Shown: positions 25,004 through 41,921 of the stretch, one piece after another
Layout of the letters: every line of letters starts with the position of its first letter
Position numbering within the stretch: position 1 is the stretch's first letter
Origin: Bacteroidales bacterium
Lineage (GTDB): Bacteria > Bacteroidota > Bacteroidia > Bacteroidales > UBA932
NCBI GenBank assembly: GCA_017620335.1
Contig: JAFZQO010000006.1
Coordinates: 1 to 64,000 of the forward strand
Reading direction: 5' to 3'
DNA: 64,000 bases
Program-made: the position numbers and the translations under genes
The notes under the pieces: model-generated
Told to the model about the DNA's origin: nothing
What the model saw: only the letters and a program-made list of their open reading frames with translations
Database searches by the model: none

Positions 25004-26823
25004 AGAAACGGACCAACATGACCATCTGGGAGCTCTTCGGCAAGATCTGGAAGTATGTCATCCCCTACAAGTGGCTGGTTGTCGCCACCCTTGTCCTGAC
25101 GCTCATCAGCTCCCTGTTCGCACAGGTGAACGCCATCGTGCTCGACAAAACCGTCGACTCGGTCAACGCCCTCGTGACCGCCAAGGACTTCGCATGGTCC
25201 AAGGCAGCCCGCATCCTCACCATCATTTCCATAGTCCTCCTCGGAAAGGAACTCCTGACGGTCCTTATCGGATTCGCCCAGAAGTATTTCGGCATGAGGA
25301 TGCGCATACTCGTCTCCCGCGACCTGGCCCAGGCCGTCATCGAGAAGATGCTTACCTTCCGCATGGCCTTCTTCTCCGCCAACGGCAATGAACCCGGCAA
25401 GCTCCAGACCCGTATCGACAGGGGAGTGGACAGCCTCACCAACACCGTCAACAACGTCTTCATCGACCTCCTGCCGATGTTCACCAGTGCAGGCCTGGCC
25501 CTCATCCTCATATTCGCCGCCAACATCTATGTCGGTCTTACCGCCCTGCTGATTGTCCCGCTCTACTTCCTCATCACCTGGCTGCAGGCCAAGAAACTGC
25601 GAGGCTGGCGCAGGGAGATGCGCTCCTACCACGAGCAGAAGAGCAACGGCATCATGAACATCATCGAGAGCATCAACGTCATCAAGTCCTTCAACCGCGA
25701 GCGCATCGAGGGCGACAAGCAGCTCGACCTCCAGGTCCGTTTGACCAACAACCAGATGGCCACGCGCAAGATCAGCTTCCTCTTCGACGGCCTCAAGAGC
25801 TTCGTCCAGCAGGTCGGCACCGTGCTCATCATCATCCTTACCGCTTACCTCGTACTGATCGGCTATCCCGGCATGACCATCGGTAAGATCATGTACCATA
25901 TCATGCTCTTCTCCAACGTCATAGCCCCGATCCGCCAGCTCCAGATGATCTTCGACAACATGAACGAGGCCCTGGTATATGCCGAGGGATTCTTCGACAT
26001 CCTTGATTCCGATGACGAGGTCGAGCCTTCCGGCGGATACAAGCCCAGCAGCGTCCGCGGCAACTTCGAGATCAAGGGCGTGGACTTCACCTATCCCAAC
26101 GGCAACAAGGCCCTGCACAATATCAACATGAGGATCCAGCCAGGAAAGATCACCGCCTTCGTCGGCCTCTCCGGAGCCGGAAAGAGTACCATCGTGAACC
26201 TTCTCGACAAGTTCTACGAGCCCGACTGCGGCTCCATTACGCTTGACGGGGTGGACCTGCGCGAATGGGATACCAAGTTCCTCCGCGAGAACATCGGCCT
26301 CGTGCTCCAGAAGAACCACATTTTTGACGGCAGCGTTGAGGAGAACATCAAGTACGGCAATCCAAATGCCACTCATGCAGAGGTACTTATGGCTGCTAAG
26401 AAGGCCTATCTCCTCGACCAGATCCAGGGGCTTCCCGACGGCTTCAACACCAAGGCCACCCTTCTTTCCGGCGGCCAGCAGCAGCGCGTCGCCATAGCCC
26501 GCATGTTCCTCAAGAACCCTCCGATCATCTTCCTCGACGAGCCCACCGCCAGCCTCGACGCCGTGGCCACCGAGCAGATCAAGAACAGCATCGACGCCAT
26601 CAAGCAGAACCGCACCGTCATCATCATCTCGCACAGCATATCACAGATCATCGACAGCGACGTCATCTACGCCCTCAAGGAAGGCCGCGTGGAGCAGGGC
26701 GGCAATCCCGACGAGGTCTACAAGCAGGGCGGCATCTACAAGGAGATCCTCGACGCCTCCGCCCGCAGCCTCAACATAGACAAGATCGCCCGCACCATCG
26801 GAGACGGCGCGGGCGAACAATAA
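25000..26823 (+). CDS. ABC transporter, fused permease and ATPase
   Basis: 607 aa, a half-transporter of the exporter type: six membrane helices in residues ~25-320, then the nucleotide-binding domain with Walker A GLSGAGKST (near 389), signature LLSGGQQQR and Walker B IIFLDEPTAS, followed by the H-loop IIISHS. It probably works as a homodimer exporting a lipid, peptide or drug; none is specified. The only partner is the GNAT-like gene, which overlaps by 4 nt, so an acylated or modified product is possible but unproven. Confidence 0.92.
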   Translation: MKKRTNMTIWELFGKIWKYVIPYKWLVVATLVLTLISSLFAQVNAIVLDKTVDSVNALVTAKDFAWSKAARILTIISIVLLGKELLTVLIGFAQKYFGMRMRILVSRDLAQAVIEKMLTFRMAFFSANGNEPGKLQTRIDRGVDSLTNTVNNVFIDLLPMFTSAGLALILIFAANIYVGLTALLIVPLYFLITWLQAKKLRGWRREMRSYHEQKSNGIMNIIESINVIKSFNRERIEGDKQLDLQVRLTNNQMATRKISFLFDGLKSFVQQVGTVLIIILTAYLVLIGYPGMTIGKIMYHIMLFSNVIAPIRQLQMIFDNMNEALVYAEGFFDILDSDDEVEPSGGYKPSSVRGNFEIKGVDFTYPNGNKALHNINMRIQPGKITAFVGLSGAGKSTIVNLLDKFYEPDCGSITLDGVDLREWDTKFLRENIGLVLQKNHIFDGSVEENIKYGNPNATHAEVLMAAKKAYLLDQIQGLPDGFNTKATLLSGGQQQRVAIARMFLKNPPIIFLDEPTASLDAVATEQIKNSIDAIKQNRTVIIISHSISQIIDSDVIYALKEGRVEQGGNPDEVYKQGGIYKEILDASARSLNIDKIARTIGDGAGEQ

Positions 26824-26839
26824 TGTTTTCAACTAAGTC

Positions 26840-27709
26840 CTACAGGTCCTTGTAGGCGGGGGAGAAGGTGTCGCCGAGATTGAGGTTGCCTGTGGTGAGG
26901 CCCTTCTTCAGCCACCTGTGGCGCTGTGCCGAGGTACCATGGTTGAAGGACTCGGGAATAGTGTAGCCCTGGGACTTCTTCTGGAGGTAGTCGTCGCCGA
27001 TCTTGGAGGCGGCGTTGAGCGCCTCGTCGATGTCGCCGTCCTCGAGCGAGCCGAACATCTTGTTGTCATAGTAGCCCCAGATGCCGGCGTAGAAGTCGGC
27101 CTGGAGCTCCAGGCGGACGCTGATCTGGTTGCTCTGGGCCTGGCTGACGCGTGACATCTGGCTGTGGGCTTGGTTCAGGACGCCGAGCAGGTTCTGCACG
27201 TGGTGGCCGACCTCATGGGCGATGACGTAGGCATAGGCGAAGTCTCCGTCGGCTCCGATAGTACGTTTCATCGAAGTGAAGAACGAAAGGTCGATGTAGA
27301 CGCTGCGGTCCGCGCTGCAGTAGAACGGTCCGGAAGAGGATGTGGCGCCGCCGCATCCTGACTGTACCGCATTGGAGAAAAGGACCAGCCTCGGGGGCTC
27401 GTAAGTCCTGCCGTTCTGCTGGAAGATCTTGGTCCAGACGTCCTCGGTGCCGGCGAGGATCTGCTTCGCGAAGGTCGCGAGTTCTTCCTCCTCGGCGCTG
27501 GGCTGCCAGTTGGGGTCGACCTGCATGGTGCTGCCGCCGCCCATATCCTGGACGTTCCTGAGCACGTCGGTGGGGTCTCCGCCGAGCAGCATGGTAATGA
27601 GACCGATGATGATGATGCCGCCGAGACCGATACCGCCGGCTTTCGCGATGGTACTGCCGCCCCTGCGGTCGTCAACGTTCGTACTTTCTCTTCTGCCGTC
27701 GAGCTTCAT
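26840..27709 (-). CDS. Neutral zinc metallopeptidase (YpfJ family)
   Basis: 289 aa. One membrane helix at about residues 31-53 follows a short basic cytoplasmic tail, so the catalytic domain is likely outside the inner membrane. The zinc motif HEVGHH is at 175-180, and SGCGGATSSSGPFYC gives the family's paired Cys. The family is typically ~290 aa. Its substrate is unknown. It converges on the ABC exporter with a 16-bp gap and no terminator hairpin. Confidence 0.92.
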   Translation of the reverse strand: MKLDGRRESTNVDDRRGGSTIAKAGGIGLGGIIIIGLITMLLGGDPTDVLRNVQDMGGGSTMQVDPNWQPSAEEEELATFAKQILAGTEDVWTKIFQQNGRTYEPPRLVLFSNAVQSGCGGATSSSGPFYCSADRSVYIDLSFFTSMKRTIGADGDFAYAYVIAHEVGHHVQNLLGVLNQAHSQMSRVSQAQSNQISVRLELQADFYAGIWGYYDNKMFGSLEDGDIDEALNAASKIGDDYLQKKSQGYTIPESFNHGTSAQRHRWLKKGLTTGNLNLGDTFSPAYKDL

Positions 27710-27721
27710 GGCTGTATCGGA

Positions 27722-28360
27722 TTAGAATAGGAAACCTATACCGGCGTGGAGAACGTTCCTCTTCTGAACGTAGTTGTCTGAAGAGACGCGGTTCAGCATA
27801 CCAAGGTCATAACCGACGGTGAAACGAAGCTTGCCGAAATCAAGTCCTGCGCCGCCACCGACTAGGATATCGAAACGGCCGTAGTCTCCACTGGCATAGT
27901 TGTCGCGCTTGCCGGTATTGCCTCCGACGCTGCCGATGGATCCGCTGAGTTCAGTGGTGGACGAAACGCCGCAGCTGAAGGTGGGACCGGCATAGATGAA
28001 TCCCCTCATCGAAGGTGAAAGGTCTATCGAATAATTGAAGTGCACGGGGACATCGATATACATCTCCTCAACCTTGGAGGAAGCTCCGATGTTGATTCCG
28101 AAAATGCTGGTTGAAGCGGAGGACTTGGAAGTGATGTAGGAGTAGTATGCTCCCACGCTGATGCCGTAACCGGTACCCTCGGAGATAAGATACTCCGCTC
28201 CGGCGTAGAATCCGTTGGACGGAAGCGAGCTGGACTGATTGCCGACAGTGGTCTTCATGGTGGAGTTGAGATAACCTGCGCCGACAGACATCTGCGCAAA
28301 GGCGGTGGTGCCCATAAGCAGCATGGACGTCGCCAGAAGGGTTGTGATGATTCTTTTCAT
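27722..28360 (-). CDS. Outer-membrane beta-barrel protein
   Basis: 212 aa with a signal peptide (MKRIITTLLATSMLLMGTTAFAQ). The rest shows alternating hydrophobic strands (GFYAGAEYLISEG, AYYSYITSK, VHFNYSIDL, GFIYAGPTFSCGV), and the end GIGFLF carries the terminal Phe of barrel proteins. It fits the small OmpW/porin_2-like family PF13568 by length and pattern. The start at 28360 was chosen over 28396 because it opens the signal peptide. A -7 box lies 38 nt upstream. Confidence 0.85.
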   Translation of the reverse strand: MKRIITTLLATSMLLMGTTAFAQMSVGAGYLNSTMKTTVGNQSSSLPSNGFYAGAEYLISEGTGYGISVGAYYSYITSKSSASTSIFGINIGASSKVEEMYIDVPVHFNYSIDLSPSMRGFIYAGPTFSCGVSSTTELSGSIGSVGGNTGKRDNYASGDYGRFDILVGGGAGLDFGKLRFTVGYDLGMLNRVSSDNYVQKRNVLHAGIGFLF

Positions 28361-28398
28361 ATCAATAAAGGTTAGTCGTGGCTTCTGAGATATCAATG

Positions 28399-28406
28399 CA
28401 AATATA
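28399..28406 (-). promoter_or_regulatory. -7 box of the beta-barrel gene
   Basis: CAAATATA on the + strand reads TATATTTG on the - strand, giving a leader of about 35 nt to the start at 28360. Confidence 0.55.
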
Positions 28407-28426
28407 ATAATATTTTTGAGATAGTG

Positions 28427-31400
28427 TTATCCTATAAATTCAGAAGGCGGGACGCCGAACTGTTTCTTGAAGGAGGTTGAGAAGTGGGAGAGCGTGTTGA
28501 ACCCCGTCATGTAGGCTATCTCCGACATGTTGTATCTGCCCTCCTTGAGGAGGTTTGCCGCGAAGTTGAGTTTGTAGCGCTTGAAGAATGCGCTGGGATT
28601 CTCTCCGGTCAGGCCTTTCACCTTGTAATAGAACTTCGTGCGGGACATGCGCATCTTTTCGCTGATGCGTGTGATGTCCAGTTCGGAATCAGCAATTTCC
28701 TTCTCCATAAGCTCGTAGAGGTCTTTCATGAAGGCCTTGTCCCTGGGGGTAAGTTCCTCCGTACCTATTTCCTCGGCCGTGGTGGCCGCTCCGAGCAGAC
28801 GGTGGAGTTTCTCGCGGTTCTCTAGGAGCGACTTGACCAGGGCGAGCAGGTATGCAGGCTGGAAGGGCTTGGTGACGTAGGCGTCGGCGCCGACTCCAAG
28901 GCCTTCCACCTGGTTCTCGACGGCCACCTTCGCGGTGACGAGGACCACAGGGATATGGCTGAGCTGGAGTTCGCCCTTGACCGCCTTGCAGAGTTCGTAG
29001 CCGCTCATGCCCGGCATGACCACGTCGCTGATTATCAGGTTCGGGGTCTCTTCGGTCATGCCCTTGAGGGCGCTGTCCCCGTCGAAATAGACCGTAACGT
29101 TGTAGTTGGGGGAGAGCAGGACCTTGACGTAGTTGGCGATGTCGATGTCGTCGTCAACGACCGCGATGCGCGGCCTGGAGTTTCCGGCCTCCTCAGAGGC
29201 CTCGGAAGCCTCATGGGCCGCTTGCGGCATCATCACCTCCTGAACCGCTTCCGTCCGCTCGTCCTCCAAGTATGAAGACGCGCTCGCCGGAAGGACCACG
29301 CTGAATACGGCGCCGCCTTCCGGCCGGTTGGCGGCCTTTATGTAGCCGTGGTGCAGACCGGTCAGGGCCCGGGAGTAGTAAAGGCCTATGCCCGAGCCTT
29401 GCGTGTCGCCCTGATTGCCGGCCTGGTAGAATCTCTCGAAGATCTTCTCCTCCTCACCACCAGGGATGCCGCAGCCGCTGTCGGAGACGGAGATGCATGC
29501 CCACTGCGTGTCGGTGTCCGTCTCTTTCAGGGGGAACGCCGACGCGGCTTCTGTCCGTCCAAGGACATCGAAGGAAAGCGACACCTTACCTCCGGCCGGC
29601 GTGAACTTCAGGGCATTTGCCAGGAGGTTCATGACCACCTTCCTGACCTTGTCCACGTCCGCCCACATGATGAAGGGGTCGTCAAGGCCGTAGGTGGAAA
29701 GCTCGATGCGCTTGGATTCCGCATTGAAGCGGAACATGTCCGCGACCGACCTCAGAGGGGCTGCGATGTCCGTATTGGCGACATTCATCTGGAGCTTGCT
29801 GTCGCCTATGCGGTTGAAGTCGAGCAGCTGGTTGACCAGGCTGAGCATCCAGTCGGAATTGCGCCTGATAATGCCGGCCAGCTGGCGGTCCTGTCCCGTG
29901 ATGCCGGGGGAGTCCGCCAGCTGTGAAGCGGGACCGGCTATCATGGTGAGAGGGGTGCGGAACTCATGGGCGACATTGGAGAAGTACCGCATCTGGACCT
30001 TGCTGAGCTCCTCCTCCTGCCGGCGGGCGGCCTCGGCACGTTCGCGTTCGATCCTTTCGTCCCTCACGCGCGCCGCCGCCTCGGCCCTCTCCCTGCGTAT
30101 CTTCCTGGACATGAGCCACAGCCCTCCGACCAGCATTACGATGGCCAGGGCCAGCAGGAGCTTCGCCCACCATGTCCCGTACCAAGGAGGCAACACTCTG
30201 ATATTGAGAGCCTTCTCGGTCTCGACTATGCTCTCGTTGTTGTTGGTGATCCTTACCTTGAATCGGTATTTGCCGGCTTTGAGGTTGCCGTAGAAGGCTT
30301 CATGGTTGTTGCCGGCGTCTATCCAGTCGCGGTCGAAACCCTCCAGCATGTAGTAATAGTGCGTCCTTTCGTGTTCACTGTAGTCAAGCGCCGCGAATGA
30401 TATGCTGAAGGCGTCCTGCCAGTCCCTGAGCAGTATGTCGGGACAGCGTGCGAGTTCCTTTTCCACAGGGCCCCCGTCTTCCGGCCGCACAAGCCGGTTG
30501 AGTATCTTGAGGTCCTCGAATACCAGGGGGACGGTACGCTTCTGGGGCACGTCCAGCGGATTGAACCAGGTAATGCCGTGTGTGCCTCCGAAAACGAGAG
30601 TGCCGTCGGGCAGCAGGCACGAGGCCCTGTTGGAGAACTGGTTCCCTCCGATGCCGTCCGCCTCGAAGTAGTTGACGAACGAGCCGCTGTCGCGGTCGTA
30701 TCTGCCGAGGCCGTTCATCGTGGACACCCAGATATTTCCCTGGAGGTCCTGTTCGATGGAAGTGATGTCCTGGCATGGTGCACCCGCTACCGGGGCTGTC
30801 CCCGAATCCCTTGTGGTCTTGAGGAGGCCGTTGGCAATGGTACCTGTCCAGAAGTCGCCCGACCTGTCCATGAACAGCTTGTTGGGGGCCAGTTCGGAGC
30901 GGCGTATGCAAGCCGCCCTCTCCTCCTCGCTCAGGATAAGTTCCGTGGCCTCGAGGGAATAAGTGTCCACCTCGAACATCCCGGTATTGTAAACGGCGGC
31001 CATCATCCTTCCGGGTTCCGTGACCAGAAGGTCCGAAATATATGACAGGCCCGAGGCGCCTGTCATGGGTACAGGCGTCACGGCCCGGCTTGCCGGATCA
31101 TAACGCACCAGGGCCCCGAACATGCCCCCGATCCAGATATTACCCCGGTCGTCTTCTGCGACTGCCATTGGATTCACAATCCAGACCGCGTCGATCCTGT
31201 GCAGGTTCCTTCCGTCGAAGCGGCACCTGACCGCCTGGTATTTCTCGGGGAACAGAACCCAGATGTCTCCGTTCGAGGCTTTGAGCACCCTGGCGGGACG
31301 TATATATCCAATCTCATTGTTGTCCGGAAGACGTGAGGCGTCGACGGGCCGTATTTCACGGGCTTCCAGGTCGTAGATGAACAGGCCGTCCGCCTGTGTA

Positions 31401-32482
31401 GTGATCCAAAGCCTTCCGGCGTCCTCCAGGAAGAGCGAGGTTACGGTCTTGCCCGCGAAGAACGAAGCCAACAACTTGTTGCTGTTGAACTGGTCCTTGT
31501 AACGGTATGAGACGCTGTAGCCGTGGTCCGTCGTGCCGAACCAGAGGTTCTGCCGGCTGTCCCGGAAGATGGTGCTGATGTCGGAGTCCGGAAGGTCGAA
31601 GGGGAAACCCGCATCATCCTGGAAAGTGACGCTTTCCGCGGTGCGGTAATAGTCGAACATGCCCACTCCGATGACGTGGATCAGGATGGTGCGGTCATCG
31701 ACGGAATAGATAATATCGACGTCTCCGTCCATGATCCGTTTTTCCTTCCTTACGGCCTCGGGCAGTTCCTTCCACTGCATGGCCCGGGTGTCATAGCAGC
31801 TGATGTTCCCGATGCCGGACATCCAGATCTCGCCGTTCCCCGTGTATTCCATGTGATAGACCTGATACGGTACCTGGATCGAGGTCACTTTCGTGAACGA
31901 GGCCGTCTCATAGCAGTCGACCCCCTCCTGTGTGGGAACCCAGAGCCTGTCATCCCTGTCGAGGACCAGGGCCTGGTTGAAGGCGTTCATCCCGCGGATG
32001 ACCGGAATGAGGGCGTCCTCTTCGGGGGAATACCTGAAAAGGTTGGTGTTGTTGCTGAAGAGCACCGTTCCTCCTGAGGTCTCCAGGATCCTGGTGACGC
32101 TCTGGTTACCCCCGGGCATGCCGATGCGCTGGAAGTCCCCCTTGTCCGTATGTACGGCGACGCCGTTCACGGTCGCCACCCAAAGCTTGCCGTCACCGCT
32201 CCGGAACAGCGAGTTGACGCGGTTGTCCGGGAGCCCGGTGGTGTCGTCCGCGCAGAAGTACTGGTGGTATTCGTGTACGTCGTATTTGTTCAGGCCCCTG
32301 AAAGTGCCTATCCAGACATGTCCGTCGTCATCCTCGGCGAAGGAGCTGACCATCTGGTTGGATATCCTGTCGGAGATCACGACCTTCCCGGGATCCTCAA
32401 GCGGCAGCGAATGCTTCCCGGCACCGGAGCACGAAGCCAGGAGCAGCACAATGGGCGCGATTAGTCCGAATCTCATGTTCAT
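28427..32482 (-). CDS. Hybrid two-component system sensor/regulator (HTCS)
   Basis: 1351 aa. A lipoprotein-like signal (LLLASCSGAG, Cys18) starts a periplasmic sensor with many regulator-propeller repeats (residues ~40-690, e.g. VWIGTFRGLNKYD), then a Y_Y_Y domain (~700-770) and one membrane helix (~773-791). The cytoplasmic part is HisKA with His839 in VAHEFRTPL, HATPase_c (DSGCGIPGG, GSGIGLYYS), a receiver with phospho-acceptor Asp1153 in ISDVVMPGMSG, and a C-terminal AraC-type DNA-binding domain. HTCS proteins sense oligosaccharides and turn on the local glycan genes. The divergent esterase operon starting at 32635 is the natural target. No SusC/D pair is close. A Met two codons downstream could also be the start. 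Confidence 0.95.
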   Translation of the reverse strand: MNMRFGLIAPIVLLLASCSGAGKHSLPLEDPGKVVISDRISNQMVSSFAEDDDGHVWIGTFRGLNKYDVHEYHQYFCADDTTGLPDNRVNSLFRSGDGKLWVATVNGVAVHTDKGDFQRIGMPGGNQSVTRILETSGGTVLFSNNTNLFRYSPEEDALIPVIRGMNAFNQALVLDRDDRLWVPTQEGVDCYETASFTKVTSIQVPYQVYHMEYTGNGEIWMSGIGNISCYDTRAMQWKELPEAVRKEKRIMDGDVDIIYSVDDRTILIHVIGVGMFDYYRTAESVTFQDDAGFPFDLPDSDISTIFRDSRQNLWFGTTDHGYSVSYRYKDQFNSNKLLASFFAGKTVTSLFLEDAGRLWITTQADGLFIYDLEAREIRPVDASRLPDNNEIGYIRPARVLKASNGDIWVLFPEKYQAVRCRFDGRNLHRIDAVWIVNPMAVAEDDRGNIWIGGMFGALVRYDPASRAVTPVPMTGASGLSYISDLLVTEPGRMMAAVYNTGMFEVDTYSLEATELILSEEERAACIRRSELAPNKLFMDRSGDFWTGTIANGLLKTTRDSGTAPVAGAPCQDITSIEQDLQGNIWVSTMNGLGRYDRDSGSFVNYFEADGIGGNQFSNRASCLLPDGTLVFGGTHGITWFNPLDVPQKRTVPLVFEDLKILNRLVRPEDGGPVEKELARCPDILLRDWQDAFSISFAALDYSEHERTHYYYMLEGFDRDWIDAGNNHEAFYGNLKAGKYRFKVRITNNNESIVETEKALNIRVLPPWYGTWWAKLLLALAIVMLVGGLWLMSRKIRRERAEAAARVRDERIERERAEAARRQEEELSKVQMRYFSNVAHEFRTPLTMIAGPASQLADSPGITGQDRQLAGIIRRNSDWMLSLVNQLLDFNRIGDSKLQMNVANTDIAAPLRSVADMFRFNAESKRIELSTYGLDDPFIMWADVDKVRKVVMNLLANALKFTPAGGKVSLSFDVLGRTEAASAFPLKETDTDTQWACISVSDSGCGIPGGEEEKIFERFYQAGNQGDTQGSGIGLYYSRALTGLHHGYIKAANRPEGGAVFSVVLPASASSYLEDERTEAVQEVMMPQAAHEASEASEEAGNSRPRIAVVDDDIDIANYVKVLLSPNYNVTVYFDGDSALKGMTEETPNLIISDVVMPGMSGYELCKAVKGELQLSHIPVVLVTAKVAVENQVEGLGVGADAYVTKPFQPAYLLALVKSLLENREKLHRLLGAATTAEEIGTEELTPRDKAFMKDLYELMEKEIADSELDITRISEKMRMSRTKFYYKVKGLTGENPSAFFKRYKLNFAANLLKEGRYNMSEIAYMTGFNTLSHFSTSFKKQFGVPPSEFIG

Positions 32483-32634
32483 TCAAGTTCGATTAGCTCA
32501 TAAAAATAGTCATTTTTTAACAAATCCTATGATAATTGTACAATCGTCCCTCCTGTCAGAACATCAGGAAAAGCATTTGTCAATGAGGAAAACGTTATGT
32601 CATGAAAATAGACGATATTTGTAGAAACAAACCA

Positions 32635-34676
<2,042 letters not shown>

Positions 34677-34702
34677 TCTGACCGCTTTTCCACTTCAAAA
34701 CC

Positions 34703-35743
34703 ATGAAATACTTTAGACTTCTGATCCTCGGCGCCGCGATGCTGGCGCTCGGAGCCTGCGCGGGCAATACCGCCGACAAACCCCTCATGCGGGGCAAGCC
34801 CTCCGCTGATCTCGACAAGGCTTTCGCCTCATACCTCCAGGCAGTCGCCGACTGCAAGGAGGACCTTCACAGCATCATGGTGCTCCAGCACGACAAGGTC
34901 CTGGAGGAGAAGTTCTTCCAGGGCGACTCCGCGCACATCCTCAATTCCGTCAGCAAGACCTTCACTTCAACGGCGGTCGGCTTCGCCATCTCCGAAGGCC
35001 TGATGTCTCTCGACGAGAAGATAGTGGATATCTTCCCTGAGCTGGTCACTGAGAACGTTTCCGACACGATGAAGCGCGTAACGGTGCGCAACCTCCTGAC
35101 AATGAACTCCGGACACGGCACCGAACCCGCCTCCGTACGCAGGAGCAGTGACTGGGTGCAGGCATTCCTGGAGTCCCATCTGGACTATGAGCCCGGTACC
35201 TGCTACTGCTACAACAGCTACGGCACTTACGTGCTCTCCGCCGCTGTCCAGAAGCGTTCCGGCCAGAAGGTAGTCGATTACCTCGACACCCGTCTATGGC
35301 AGCCCCTGGGCATAGAGAAGCCCACATGGCAAGAGAGCCCCGCCGGCATCAATACCGGCGGCTGGGGCCTGTACCTCAAGACCGAGGACCTCGCCCGCAT
35401 GGGCCTGTGCATCCTGAACGGCGGCAAGTTCGGAGGGAAGCAGGTCATCCCTGCCGACTGGGTGGCTGAGATGGGCAAGAACCAGGTTCCGTCCGTCAAT
35501 GCCGGCGTGAACCAGTATCAGGCAGTTGAGCGCGGCATGGATCCGACCAATAACGACTGGATGCAGGGCTACGGCTACCAGATGTGGCGCTGCCGCCATA
35601 ACGCCTTCCGCGCCGACGGAGCCAACGGTCAGTACATCATCATCATCCCCGAAAAGGACGCCGTCATTGTCACGACCGCCAACATCCGTGACATGGCCGA
35701 GGAACTCAACCTCATCTGGGACCATCTCCTCCCCGCACTGTAA
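34703..35743 (+). CDS. Beta-lactamase-family serine hydrolase, lipoprotein
   Basis: 346 aa. The signal ends in LALGACAGN (lipoprotein Cys). The class C beta-lactamase/S12 fold is seen in the SxxK motif of NSVSKTFTS, the YxN-like YNSYGTY, and GANGQYIIIIP near the third motif. Members include esterases and peptidases as well as beta-lactamases; with two esterases upstream, an esterase role is more likely here than drug resistance. The gene ends at a long inverted repeat shared with the convergent GH97. Confidence 0.82.
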   Translation: MKYFRLLILGAAMLALGACAGNTADKPLMRGKPSADLDKAFASYLQAVADCKEDLHSIMVLQHDKVLEEKFFQGDSAHILNSVSKTFTSTAVGFAISEGLMSLDEKIVDIFPELVTENVSDTMKRVTVRNLLTMNSGHGTEPASVRRSSDWVQAFLESHLDYEPGTCYCYNSYGTYVLSAAVQKRSGQKVVDYLDTRLWQPLGIEKPTWQESPAGINTGGWGLYLKTEDLARMGLCILNGGKFGGKQVIPADWVAEMGKNQVPSVNAGVNQYQAVERGMDPTNNDWMQGYGYQMWRCRHNAFRADGANGQYIIIIPEKDAVIVTTANIRDMAEELNLIWDHLLPAL

Positions 35744-35783
35744 TAGTATGCGTGGTAATCAATAACTTGATTATCAGCAAGAT

Positions 35784-35827
35784 AGAATAATCCACTACCC
35801 TGTTTAATGGAGGTAGTGGATTATTCT
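35784..35827. terminator. Perfect 16-bp inverted repeat between convergent genes
   Basis: AGAATAATCCACTACC (35784-35799) and its complement (35812-35827) flank a 12-nt loop. Looser complementary arms extend outward (about 35752-35780 with 35834-35858). AT-rich flanks on both strands suit bidirectional termination between the hydrolase and GH97 genes. Confidence 0.75.
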
Positions 35828-35860
35828 AATTGCTTGAGGATTAGTCAGTTATTGACCACA

Positions 35861-35908
35861 GAAGATGTCCCGTGCCGCGGGTAGCACGTCCCAGGGGGGA
35901 CAGTCTTC
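35861..35908. repeat. Second hairpin, sharing a 20-mer with 12500-12675
   Basis: GAAGATGTCCC (35861-35871) pairs, with one bulge, with GGGACAGTCTTC (35897-35908). Inside is CGTGCCGCGGGTAGCACGTC, identical but for one base to the core at 12635-12654. The shared core suggests a dispersed repeat rather than two unrelated terminators. Confidence 0.7.
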
Positions 35909-35925
35909 GCCCGAAGGGGAAAGGA

Positions 35926-41064
<5,139 letters not shown>

Positions 41065-41065
<1 letters not shown>

Positions 41066-41784
41066 TGAACGTCCTGCTACAGGAGATGCTCTCCCATGCC
41101 GACCCCTCGCAGGTTGCCGGCCTGTCCCGCTTTTTCAAGACCGGTCCAGGCCAGTACGGCGAAGGGGACAAGTTCCTGGGCATCAAGGTCCCGGTAACAC
41201 GGGATGTGGTCAAGTCATGCTGGTCGAAAGTCGGTTTTCCCGAGCTGGAGGAGTGTGTTACGAGCGGATACCACGAGGTAAGGCTGGCGGCTCTCCTCGC
41301 CTTGGTGCAGATTTTTACCAAGGCCGGGAGAACCCCGGGCCGTTACGGGATCACGCGGCGGGAATGCGTCGATTTCTACCTCTCGCACACCGCATACATC
41401 AATAACTGGGACCTTGTGGACCTGTCATGCTATCCCTTGCTGGGAGTATGGCTGCTGGACAAGGACCGCACGCTCCTGTATGACCTTGCCAGGGACGGAA
41501 AGACTATCTGGGAGCAGCGCATAGGCATCGTCAGCACGATGACCTTCATACGCCACGGCGAACTGGACGACACTTTCGCCATCGCGGACATCCTGCTTCA
41601 CCATCCCCACGACCTCATCCACAAAGCCGTCGGCTGGCTCCTTCGCGAAGCCGGCAAGCGTGACAAGGCCGCCCTCGAAGCCTTTCTCTACACCCGCGCC
41701 GCCTCCATGCCCCGCACTATGCTCCGCTACGCCGTCGAGAAGTTCCCCGAGGCCGAAAGACTGGCTTATCTCCACCGGATCTGA
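41065..41784 (+). CDS. AlkD-like DNA alkylation repair protein
   Basis: 239 aa, made of HEAT-like helical repeats as in AlkD (PF08713). Matching stretches include FFKTGPGQYGEGDKFLGIK, WDLVDLSCYPLLGVWL and GWLLREAGKRD. It removes alkylated bases such as 3-methyl- or 7-methyl-purines in known cases. The GTGATG junction gives a one-base overlap with the beta-galactosidase stop, so it is translated from the same message although unrelated in function. Its stop codon is inside a 31-bp inverted repeat. Confidence 0.9.
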
Positions 41785-41916
41785 AGGCTGAAGGCTTAGT
41801 GTCTCACAAACCTTTCGCTTCGCTCCATCCCTCCCACGCCAGACGGCGCGGGCCCCTCCCGTTCACGAGGCCACGGGCGGCCACGGGTTTGTGAGACACT
41901 AAGCCTTCAGCCTTCA
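41782..41916. repeat. 31-bp perfect inverted repeat between convergent genes
   Basis: The arms 41782-41812 and 41886-41916 are exact complements (left begins TGAAGGCTGAAGGCTTAGTG) around a 73-nt loop. The left arm contains the AlkD-like stop codon, and the right arm ends 5 nt before the S46 peptidase stop. The loop holds the CGCTTCGCTC kernel (41816-41825). Arms this long and exact exceed a normal terminator, and no T-run follows them. Confidence 0.85.
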
Positions 41917-41921
41917 ATGTA

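Noticed and set aside
24994-26634. Long open reading frame (546 codons) on the - strand
   Set aside because: It lies fully opposite the ABC exporter, which has all motifs. GC-rich codon bias explains such shadows.
32602-32634. Longer start for the first esterase
   Set aside because: The near-consensus promoter box (32614-32621) lies downstream of that start, and the longer end lacks signal-peptide character.
34703-35743. Resistance beta-lactamase
   Set aside because: The motif set fits the broad serine hydrolase family, and the neighbours are esterases; resistance cannot be claimed.
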